Source: Candidatus Hydrothermota bacterium | GTDB taxonomy: Bacteria; Hydrothermota; Hydrothermia; UBA1063 | Length of the DNA: 7,306 nt | Direction of reading: 5' to 3' | Assembly: GCA_003644895.1 (NCBI GenBank) | Contig: QNDO01000072.1 | Coordinates: 1 to 7,306 of the forward strand | Part shown: positions 1 through 5,791 of the stretch, one piece after another | Layout of the letters: every line of letters starts with the position of its first letter | Position numbering within the stretch: the stretch's first letter is position 1 | Position numbers and translations under genes: made by a program | Notes under the pieces: generated by a model | Database searches by the model: none | Told to the model about the DNA's origin: nothing | What the model saw: the letters and a program-made list of their open reading frames with translations, nothing else

Positions 1-399
1 TCTCCGTGGATCACTGACCTTTTTTACTGCAATAAAATCTTCAATCTTCCTTTTCCGCGGAAGCTCAACTTCTATTATGGTATCCCCGAGGATGACTGCT
101 ACTCCTTCGTTCTTGTTCACCATCTCCTTAGCCATATAAATAGCGTGTCCCAAGCCTAAGGACTCTTCCTGATATACGAACCCAACTTTAAAGGGATATT
201 TTTCCCTCACAAATGAAACTATAGCTTCACCTTCTGGGGAAATTACTAGAATCACTTCATCAATGTCAAGATCCTGGATGCTCTCGATTACATGAGAGAT
301 TATAGCTTTACCAGCCACCTGGATAAGGGGTTTAGGAGTAGTAAAAGTATGCGGTCTTAATCTTGTTCCTTTCCCAGCAACTGGAATTATAACTTTCAT
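1..399 (-). CDS. Sugar-phosphate nucleotidyltransferase, N-terminal part (3' end outside window)
   Basis: Partial gene: 133 codons are open from the ATG at 399-397 to the left edge. The protein begins MKVIIPVAGKGTRLRP, the nucleotide-binding signature of the NTP_transferase family (RmlA/GalU/ManC-like), with AGKGTRLRP at residues 8-16, TPKPL at 21-25, LGLGHAI at 81-87 and LGDT at 103-107, whose Asp106 is in the metal-binding position. Such enzymes join a sugar 1-phosphate to an NTP, giving a nucleotide sugar and pyrophosphate in the cytoplasm. The start overlaps the stop of the upstream isomerase gene in an ATGA, and AGGAGG lies 8 bases upstream, so translational coupling is likely. Its neighbours make glucose-6-P/mannose-6-P and lipid A disaccharide, which suggests a role in envelope sugar supply. 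The substrate (UDP-glucose, dTDP-glucose, GDP-mannose or other) cannot be decided, because the specificity regions and any C-terminal domain are missing. The family call is secure. Confidence 0.9.
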   Translation of the reverse strand, partial: MKVIIPVAGKGTRLRPHTFTTPKPLIQVAGKAIISHVIESIQDLDIDEVILVISPEGEAIVSFVREKYPFKVGFVYQEESLGLGHAIYMAKEMVNKNEGVAVILGDTIIEVELPRKRKIEDFIAVKKVSDPRR

Positions 400-1385
400 T
401 TTGAGAGCCTCCTTTTCAATTCATCAATGCATGGTATAGCCACGGGATCTTCATTATATAACTTTGCAAGATAATAGCTCACATAATCTCCAAGATAAAT
501 TAGATAAAATACTCTTTCAACTGTGGAATTACCCCGGGAAAGGATATGAGTTATGCCCATTACGGAATCTCTTATCAAATCCATTGTATGGCGAAATCTC
601 AGCCTTATTCTCTCATAATCCTCCATATCTTCCATAAATATGGCCCACAGAGCTTCAACTCTTTCCTTGGGATTCTTGATACCTGCTATCTCGTTATGGT
701 TCATTTCAGGGAAATCCATTATGTGAGCGAAAGCTTTTGCATTTTCGTTGATCTGAGCTTTCCATCGTAAAGCCACAGGGTACATCCTCCTGGATGTGTA
801 TATTATTGGGAATCTGAAATACAATTTCTTGGCAATTTCTAAGGGTAGAGAATCAACAGATTCAAATTCTTTTTGCAAGTTCCGCATAAAATCCGGAAGT
901 TTTTTAAGATTTTTTCTATGATGATCGCCAACAAAGCCCGATTTTACACATGTCATTACTATAGGAGTGAAAAGATACCCTAAAGCAGTCCTTGGTGGGA
1001 ACCCGGATGGGATTTTCACATAAAAATTATTGTTTTTTTGGGCTAATTCCAGAAGTTTTCCCCCACTTGTGATAACTAGTATCCTCATATTCCTTGATAA
1101 CCCATCTTCATATAAAGATAAGGATTCTTCAGTGTTACCCGAATAGCTAGAAGCAACCAAAATATCTTTTTCACCTGCATAGGCAGGAAGTCTATAATCC
1201 CTTATAATCTCAAAAGGGATGTCAAGGTCAGACATAACAAGTTTTGCCACATCCCCGGATATTGCAGAACCTCCCATACCCCCCAAAAATATTCTTGCTG
1301 GTTTTTCATCGAAATGGGGCACATCAAATTCAATGGCTTCTTCAATCTCATCTGGCAATTTTCTCAAAAATTCAAGCATATCCAT
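396..1385 (-). CDS. Bifunctional phosphoglucose/phosphomannose isomerase (SIS family)
   Basis: A complete 329-residue protein of the archaeal/bacterial PGI/PMI family, which interconverts fructose-6-P with glucose-6-P and with mannose-6-P in the cytoplasm. The first SIS domain shows GGMGGSAISGD (35-45) and the phosphosugar-binding loop SSYSGNTEES (79-88), followed by PRTALGY (131-137). The second half carries QINENAKAF (211-219) with the likely catalytic Glu214, NHNEIAG (229-235) with His230, and the typical C-terminal stretch from ERVFYLIYLGDY to IDELKRRL with a conserved Lys324. The 16-residue Glu-His spacing agrees with the catalytic pair described for the Pyrobaculum enzyme (from memory). 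The ATG at 1385 is preferred over the second Met two codons on, because AGGAGG lies 9 bases before it. The gene overlaps the lpxB end by 14 bases and the nucleotidyltransferase start by 4. Its likely job is to feed hexose phosphates to nucleotide-sugar synthesis. The relative activity on the two sugars is not visible. Confidence 0.93.
   Translation of the reverse strand: MDMLEFLRKLPDEIEEAIEFDVPHFDEKPARIFLGGMGGSAISGDVAKLVMSDLDIPFEIIRDYRLPAYAGEKDILVASSYSGNTEESLSLYEDGLSRNMRILVITSGGKLLELAQKNNNFYVKIPSGFPPRTALGYLFTPIVMTCVKSGFVGDHHRKNLKKLPDFMRNLQKEFESVDSLPLEIAKKLYFRFPIIYTSRRMYPVALRWKAQINENAKAFAHIMDFPEMNHNEIAGIKNPKERVEALWAIFMEDMEDYERIRLRFRHTMDLIRDSVMGITHILSRGNSTVERVFYLIYLGDYVSYYLAKLYNEDPVAIPCIDELKRRLSK
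408..413 (-). promoter_or_regulatory. Shine-Dalgarno site of the nucleotidyltransferase gene
   Basis: AGGAGG on the minus strand, 8 bases before the ATG at 399-397. It lies inside the end of the isomerase coding sequence. It fixes the start and, with the ATGA overlap, supports coupled translation. Confidence 0.85.
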
Positions 1386-2466
1386 ACTTCTCTACCTCCT
1401 TTTTTATCAAAAGTGCTGTTCTTCGGGCAGCACCTGGTTTCAAACTATCCCTTATTTTTACAAGTCTATTCACAGTATTATTATAAAGCTCCCTATTATC
1501 AAGGTATTCCAGAATCAATCTGGCTATTTCCCGTTCAGGAATGTGCTGAATAAATTCTGGGACGACCTTTTCATCTGCAAGAATATTAACCAGACTGGCA
1601 TATTTCACTCTTGCAAGAAGTTTTGCAAGAATCCATGAAAACTCTGATAGCGCGTAAAGAACCACCATAGGTTTACCAAAAAGTGCTGCCTCCAGGCTCG
1701 CCGTCCCCGACGCAACTATCAAGAAATCCGAAGCATTCATTATTTCATACGCTCCACCTCTCAGAATCGTGAGGTTCTCTTCTTCATCCACCTTAAAATC
1801 AGGTACCAGTGACATTAGAAAATGTAGGTCCTTTCGATTCTCTTCTAGAATCTTTTTAATCTTCAGTACTCTTGGGACAAGGCGCCTTACTTCATCATAT
1901 CTTGATCCAGGCAAAAGGCCTATTATCTTTTTTCCCCGAGGAATTTCAATCTCTTCCACATGGGCATTAAGTACAGAATCAAGTACGGGACTCCCTACAT
2001 ATTTTACCCTGATTCCATATTTCCTGTAAAAATTCTCCTCAAAAGGAAGGATTACAAAAACGTAATGGAAATTTTTTTTGATGAATTTCACCCTGAAATT
2101 CCACCACGCCCAGATCTGCGGAGCTATATAGTAATAATTTATCTTTCCTGCTCTTTTAGTATAGGAAGAAAGCTTTAAATTAAACCCAGGGTAATCCACA
2201 AAGATACAAATATCCATGTCTTTGACCACCTTTACAGACATTTTGAGCAGATCCCTGAGCTTAAAGACACCCCTTAAAGCCTCTTGAAAGCCTATTATCC
2301 CCAGCTCGTTTATGTGCTGGATGAGTTCCACACCCTCTCTTCGCATATTATCACCGCCAATACCACGGAAGACAGCGTCTGGAAAAACTTTTTTGAGTTC
2401 TCTGACGAGGGAAGCTGCGTGGATATCACCAGAATATTCTCCTGCGGAGATGAAAAACTTTAACAT
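1372..2466 (-). CDS. lpxB: Lipid-A-disaccharide synthase LpxB
   Basis: GT19 glycosyltransferase that joins UDP-2,3-diacylglucosamine to lipid X to give lipid A disaccharide-1-phosphate at the inner face of the cytoplasmic membrane. From the ATG at 2466 the protein is 364 residues, normal for the family. It starts MLKFFISAGEYSGDIHAASL, the family's conserved N-terminus. Further motifs are DYPGFN (91-96, catalytic-type Asp91), APQIWAW (115-121), ILPFE (139-143), LLPGSRYDEV (184-193), SGTASLEAALFGKP (253-266) and NILADEKVVPEFIQ (294-307). The frame stays open upstream to a GTG at 2526, but those 20 residues resemble nothing in the family and are translated from promoter sequence, so the ATG is chosen. 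It has no Shine-Dalgarno; the predicted transcript begins at this ATG. First gene of the minus operon. One oddity is VGSP at 157-160, where most homologues have VGHP. Confidence 0.95.
   Translation of the reverse strand: MLKFFISAGEYSGDIHAASLVRELKKVFPDAVFRGIGGDNMRREGVELIQHINELGIIGFQEALRGVFKLRDLLKMSVKVVKDMDICIFVDYPGFNLKLSSYTKRAGKINYYYIAPQIWAWWNFRVKFIKKNFHYVFVILPFEENFYRKYGIRVKYVGSPVLDSVLNAHVEEIEIPRGKKIIGLLPGSRYDEVRRLVPRVLKIKKILEENRKDLHFLMSLVPDFKVDEEENLTILRGGAYEIMNASDFLIVASGTASLEAALFGKPMVVLYALSEFSWILAKLLARVKYASLVNILADEKVVPEFIQHIPEREIARLILEYLDNRELYNNTVNRLVKIRDSLKPGAARRTALLIKKEVEKYGYA
1395..1400 (-). promoter_or_regulatory. Shine-Dalgarno site of the PGI/PMI gene
   Basis: AGGAGG on the minus strand, 9 bases before the ATG at 1385-1383 and 15 before the alternative ATG two codons on, so it selects the first. 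It is embedded in the last codons of lpxB. Confidence 0.85.
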
Positions 2467-2472
2467 TGAAAT

Positions 2473-2501
2473 AGTATACAGAAAGGCTTGAAATGTAGCA
2501 A
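2473..2501 (-). promoter_or_regulatory. Sigma70-type promoter of lpxB, predicted leaderless
   Basis: Read on the minus strand: -35 TTGCTA (2501-2496), a 17-base spacer, and -10 TATACT (2478-2473), matching the consensus at 4 and 5 of 6 positions. Counting 7 bases beyond the -10 box puts the transcription start at 2466, the A of the lpxB ATG. No Shine-Dalgarno is present before this ATG. Predicted by eye from box quality and spacing only. Confidence 0.65.
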
Positions 2502-2505
2502 ATTC

Positions 2506-2534
2506 TTGTAAGATGAACGAATACACTTTAAAAT
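2506..2534 (+). promoter_or_regulatory. Sigma70-type promoter of the Wzi-like/tilS/hpt/ftsH operon, predicted leaderless
   Basis: -35 TTGTAA (2506-2511), a 17-base spacer, and -10 TAAAAT (2529-2534). The expected start 7 bases downstream is 2541, the A of the ATG of the first gene. The six bases between the -10 box and the ATG are all T, so there is no room for a Shine-Dalgarno. It is back to back with the lpxB promoter, with 4 bases between the two -35 boxes. The -35 is weaker (4 of 6), and in an AT-rich spacer a -10 match is easier to find by chance. Confidence 0.55.
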
Positions 2535-2540
2535 TTTTTT

Positions 2541-3947
2541 ATGAAAACTCTCATACTCTTAAGCCTCCTGTTTTATCGTAATGAACTAATACCTCTCCGT
2601 AGAGGGTGGGATTTTATCCTGGAGGATTATTTATTCACCTCTGGGAGAAATAACAGTTATTCTCTTATATTTCCTTTGAAATTCGAAGGTGCACCTGAAA
2701 ATCCTTTCATAAATATCAATGCTTATACTCGAGGTTACTGCAGGATGGGAGATAGTTACTTTGATTTGAAACATAATGGGGCCACAGGTTCCAGTTCCCT
2801 GTTTAAATCAAATTATAGATATAACTTATATGGAGAACTGCAGTTAAAAGCGGGCTTACAAATCGATAATATCACCTTTATTGATGATATTTCTTTATTT
2901 AACAAATACGAGGAAGAAAGTCTCAGTTACAGGTCTCCTTTTTATGACCCGAGATATAGACTCCATTCCTTTGACAAACAACCGGTTATTGGAGAACAGA
3001 ATTATTTTGATGTGAGATTTAATAGAGGTTTTATTTTGTATGAACACCCGAGTGGTATCTCCATCCTTACAGGTAGGGAATATTTATCATGGGGTTATAA
3101 CCTTTTGTTTTCTGGCTATGCCACTTCGATGGATTTTATTTACAGGATCCGGTTGAAGAAAGGAAAATTGACAGCAGAAACCTTTAATGCATTTTTAAAC
3201 GATACCTTTCCCGGAAAAAGAATCTCCGGCCAGACAGTAGAACTCTCCATTTTACCCGGCCTCGTGGTTTCTCTGGAGGAGGCAGTTATATACACCTCGT
3301 CTGATAATTTCAAGTATTTCAATCCCCTTGGGCTCTACTACGAAATCCAGAGGAGAGGAAAAGATAACAGCGATAATCTTCTTGGTAGTATTAACATTTC
3401 ATGGAGAGTTATTAGAGGGGTCAAACTTGGATTCCAGTTTCTGGACGACGATTTTATCATAGGAAAAGGTGGAACATCGAAATTTGGGATTCACGGGGAT
3501 CTCACCCTGGTTCCTTGGCAAAGAAAAAATCTAATGATGCGTTTTACATATACTGCAATACCACGATGGACATACACTCATGTAAGTGATACCAACTCCG
3601 CATCCTTTCTCGGAACACCTTTAGGTTATCCTAGGGGAAATGACCTGAGGGATATGTCCTTCAGTGTTTATTTTTTAACCCCTAACAGGATAAAATATAT
3701 CTCTATCAACTATCTTGCCCATGGTGAAGGGACACTGGAGGAGCACTGGGAAGGGAGTGGTTATCCCAGGAATATGCCATACCCTACAGGTAACTCCATT
3801 AAAACGCTCCTTATCACCGTTGGACAAAAAACCGAACATCACGAAATTTCCATCTTCACCGAGTATGAAAAAAGAGATGATTCTGAAAATTTAAATATTG
3901 GCTTTCTTTTCCTTGCAAAATACTCCTTTTTAACCATAGAATTCTGA
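2541..3947 (+). CDS. Probable outer-membrane beta-barrel protein, Wzi-like capsule assembly family
   Basis: 468 residues. The protein alternates short amphipathic, aromatic-rich strands with polar turns and ends FLTIEF. A terminal Phe after a last strand is the usual outer-membrane barrel signal. Segments resembling the Wzi/capsule-assembly family are GREYLSWGYNLLFSG (178-192), YFNPLGLYYEIQ with a following DN (259-279), GFQFLDDDF (297-305) and YTHVSDTNSASFLGTPLGY (345-363) ending in RGND. Known Wzi anchors capsular polysaccharide at the cell surface; whether this protein does is not shown. The N-terminus MKTLILLSLLFY gives a short hydrophobic stretch that could be an export signal, but a clear cleavage site is lacking. 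An in-frame TAA at 2529-2531 rules out a longer start. It heads the plus operon, 4 bases before tilS, and is divergent from lpxB, fitting an envelope role. Barrel nature is fairly likely; the family name is tentative and rests on remembered motifs. Confidence 0.6.
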   Translation: MKTLILLSLLFYRNELIPLRRGWDFILEDYLFTSGRNNSYSLIFPLKFEGAPENPFININAYTRGYCRMGDSYFDLKHNGATGSSSLFKSNYRYNLYGELQLKAGLQIDNITFIDDISLFNKYEEESLSYRSPFYDPRYRLHSFDKQPVIGEQNYFDVRFNRGFILYEHPSGISILTGREYLSWGYNLLFSGYATSMDFIYRIRLKKGKLTAETFNAFLNDTFPGKRISGQTVELSILPGLVVSLEEAVIYTSSDNFKYFNPLGLYYEIQRRGKDNSDNLLGSINISWRVIRGVKLGFQFLDDDFIIGKGGTSKFGIHGDLTLVPWQRKNLMMRFTYTAIPRWTYTHVSDTNSASFLGTPLGYPRGNDLRDMSFSVYFLTPNRIKYISINYLAHGEGTLEEHWEGSGYPRNMPYPTGNSIKTLLITVGQKTEHHEISIFTEYEKRDDSENLNIGFLFLAKYSFLTIEF

Positions 3948-3951
3948 AATC

Positions 3952-5277
3952 ATGAAAGATATAATTTTCCAAAAGATATTTAAAGCACTAAAGGATTTTA
4001 ATATGATAAAAAAAGGGGATAGTATTCTTATCGCCTTTTCCGGGGGCCCGGATTCGGTGATGCTCCTTTATGTTTTGAAGTCATTACAAAAAAAATTCAA
4101 TCTAAAACTGGCAGCTTATCATCTCAACCACATGTTGAGAGGAGAGGAAGCTAAACGGGATGAAGAATTTTCGCGAAAATTGGCCGAAGAATGGAATATA
4201 CCTTTTTACTCGGAAAAAATTGATATAAAAAAATATAAAACAGAAAAGGTAGGGTCTCTGGAAGAAAAAGCACGGGAGATAAGATATAAGCGCTATCACT
4301 ACTGGAAGGAAAGACTCAAATTTCGAAAAGTCGCCCTTGGGCATACAAAAACAGACTCCGTAGAAACCTTCATTTATAATCTTATAAGAGGAAGTGGATT
4401 GAAGGGGCTTTCTGGAATACCACCTGTCAGAGATTTTTACATAAGACCACTTATATATCTGGAGAGAGAAGAGATTCAAGAATTTTTAAAAATTAAAAAT
4501 ATTCCCTACGTAATAGACAGTACAAATCTTGAACCTGAATTCACAAGAAACAAAATACGTCTCCAGCTTCTTCCACTCCTTGAAGAGATTCGCAAAGGTG
4601 CAACTCAAAAAATATTCCAATCCTCCCTTATTTTAAAGGAAGCTGAAGATTTTATTCAGTGTGAAGTTAAAAAATTACTAAAAAAAGCAACTAAAGAAGT
4701 ATTTAAGGGTGACTGGCTTCTTGACACATCACTTATAAGGAGTTATCATTTATTTATCAAAAAGAGTTTGTTTCATTACTTATTCGGTTTTAATTTTGAA
4801 GAGACCAGCACTGTTTTAAATATTCTCGAAAAGGGTGGTAGAATAAGATTGCGGGATTTTTACATAAGTTCCTCATTTGGAGAACTTTATATTTCAAAAA
4901 AGGAACGGAAACTTCCCGATACTGTATTACAAAAACCTGGAATATTCGAATTTGATGAACTTAACCTTAAGATAATATTGGAAAGGGGAGAAAAAACGAC
5001 TCACAGAATGTTATATAGAATAAATATCTCATGGGATTATCTCCCTCTCATTGTAAGGTCGAGGAGAGAGGGGGACAGGGTTCATGGTAAAAAGCTAAAA
5101 GATTATTTTATACGGAAGAAAATACCTGAATGGAGACGAGCACTGATTCCGGTATTCGAACATGCAGGGGAAATTATATGGGTTCCAGGGATATATTTAA
5201 AAAGAGGTATAGAAGGTAAGTTAAAACTGGAGGTATGTAAAATCCATGGAGAGAAATTCTGGGTATTTGATAAGTGA
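3952..5277 (+). CDS. tilS: tRNA(Ile)-lysidine synthetase TilS
   Basis: 441 residues, the usual length for full TilS. The enzyme uses ATP and lysine to convert C34 of the CAU-anticodon tRNA-Ile to lysidine, changing decoding from AUG to AUA and charging from Met to Ile. The N-terminal N-type ATPase domain shows the PP-loop SGGPDS (30-35), HLNHMLRGEEAKRDEEF (57-73), GHTKTDSVETF (130-140) and TRNKIR (198-203). The C-terminal TilS_C domain shows VRSRREGD (368-375), KLKDYFIRKKIPEWRR (381-396), LIPV and WVPG (410-413). The first ATG lacks a Shine-Dalgarno but sits 4 bases after the preceding stop, and its residues 1-29 match the helix and strand that usually precede the PP-loop. An alternative ATG at 4003 (residue 18) has AAAGGA 7 bases upstream. 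The 3' end overlaps hpt by 32 bases. Several A7-A8 runs lie in the N-terminal domain. Confidence 0.95.
   Translation: MKDIIFQKIFKALKDFNMIKKGDSILIAFSGGPDSVMLLYVLKSLQKKFNLKLAAYHLNHMLRGEEAKRDEEFSRKLAEEWNIPFYSEKIDIKKYKTEKVGSLEEKAREIRYKRYHYWKERLKFRKVALGHTKTDSVETFIYNLIRGSGLKGLSGIPPVRDFYIRPLIYLEREEIQEFLKIKNIPYVIDSTNLEPEFTRNKIRLQLLPLLEEIRKGATQKIFQSSLILKEAEDFIQCEVKKLLKKATKEVFKGDWLLDTSLIRSYHLFIKKSLFHYLFGFNFEETSTVLNILEKGGRIRLRDFYISSSFGELYISKKERKLPDTVLQKPGIFEFDELNLKIILERGEKTTHRMLYRINISWDYLPLIVRSRREGDRVHGKKLKDYFIRKKIPEWRRALIPVFEHAGEIIWVPGIYLKRGIEGKLKLEVCKIHGEKFWVFDK
5229..5233 (+). promoter_or_regulatory. Probable Shine-Dalgarno site of hpt
   Basis: GGAGG inside the tilS 3' end, 12 bases before the hpt ATG at 5246. 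The spacing is longer than usual, but no better site exists and the start agrees with family N-termini. An ATG directly followed by TAA (5235-5240) lies between the two. Confidence 0.55.
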
Positions 5278-5791
5278 AGAAGAAATTAAAAGCAAGGTAA
5301 AAGAAATAGCTAATCAAATCAAAGAAGATTATAAAGGCAGAAATCCTTTACTTGTGGGCATTCTAAAAGGTTCGTTTATCTTCCTGGCAGATCTTATAAG
5401 AAGCCTTGATATGGATCTTGAGGTGGATTTCCTTGCAGTATCAAGCTACGGGAAATCAACTACGACCTCCGGTGTGGTTAAAATTTTGAAGGATCTAAAT
5501 CAACCAATTGAAAATCGGGATGTTATACTCGTGGAAGATATTGTGGACTCCGGTTTGACATTAAAATATCTAAAAGAAATGTTAATTGGAAGAAATCCTC
5601 GGAGTCTAAGAATATGTGTTCTTCTGGACAAAAAAGAAAGGAGAGAGGTAGATGTGAAGCTGGATTACGTCGGCTTTGAAGTACCTGATTATTTCCTCGT
5701 GGGGTATGGTCTGGACTTTGCTGAAAAATACCGTAATCTTCCCTATATAAAAGCACTAACTCAAGAAGAAATTAAAGAGGTTTTGAAATGA
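5246..5791 (+). CDS. hpt: Hypoxanthine (guanine) phosphoribosyltransferase
   Basis: 181 residues, the normal bacterial length. This cytoplasmic purine-salvage enzyme makes IMP or GMP from hypoxanthine or guanine plus PRPP. It shows the pyrophosphate loop ILKGSF (39-44), the flexible-loop SSYG (66-69), VKILKDL (78-84), the PRPP-binding motif VILVEDIVDSGLTL (93-106), LLDKKERR (126-133), and a C-terminal base-binding region with VGFEVPD (142-148), VGYGLD (152-157) and YRNLPYI (162-168). The start gives MERNSGYLISEEEI, which aligns with the family N-terminus, so the 32-base overlap with tilS is accepted. The stop overlaps the ftsH start in an ATGA. The tilS-hpt-ftsH order is shared with Bacillus and many other bacteria. 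Preference between hypoxanthine and guanine cannot be read from the sequence. Confidence 0.96.
   Translation: MERNSGYLISEEEIKSKVKEIANQIKEDYKGRNPLLVGILKGSFIFLADLIRSLDMDLEVDFLAVSSYGKSTTTSGVVKILKDLNQPIENRDVILVEDIVDSGLTLKYLKEMLIGRNPRSLRICVLLDKKERREVDVKLDYVGFEVPDYFLVGYGLDFAEKYRNLPYIKALTQEEIKEVLK
5777..5780 (+). promoter_or_regulatory. Shine-Dalgarno site of ftsH
   Basis: GAGG, within AAAGAGG, 7 bases before the ftsH ATG at 5788. It lies in the last hpt codons and, with the ATGA overlap, suggests coupled translation of hpt and ftsH. Confidence 0.75.

Noticed and set aside
1219..1638. 139-residue open frame on the plus strand across the lpxB/isomerase junction
   Set aside because: Antisense to two well-recognised genes, with no domain features; a chance open frame.
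2467..2526. A 20-codon upstream extension of lpxB from a GTG at 2526
   Set aside because: The family N-terminus begins at the ATG at 2466, the extension resembles nothing in LpxB, it has no ribosome site, and it would be translated from the promoter boxes.
3941..3960. Possible terminator or promoter between the barrel gene and tilS
   Set aside because: Only 4 bases separate the genes, and I see no GC-rich stem followed by a T-run, nor paired promoter boxes.
4102..4479. 125-residue open frame on the minus strand, Phe/Ser-rich
   Set aside because: Antisense to the TilS ATPase domain; its Phe-rich character is the complement of the Lys/Glu codons of tilS.
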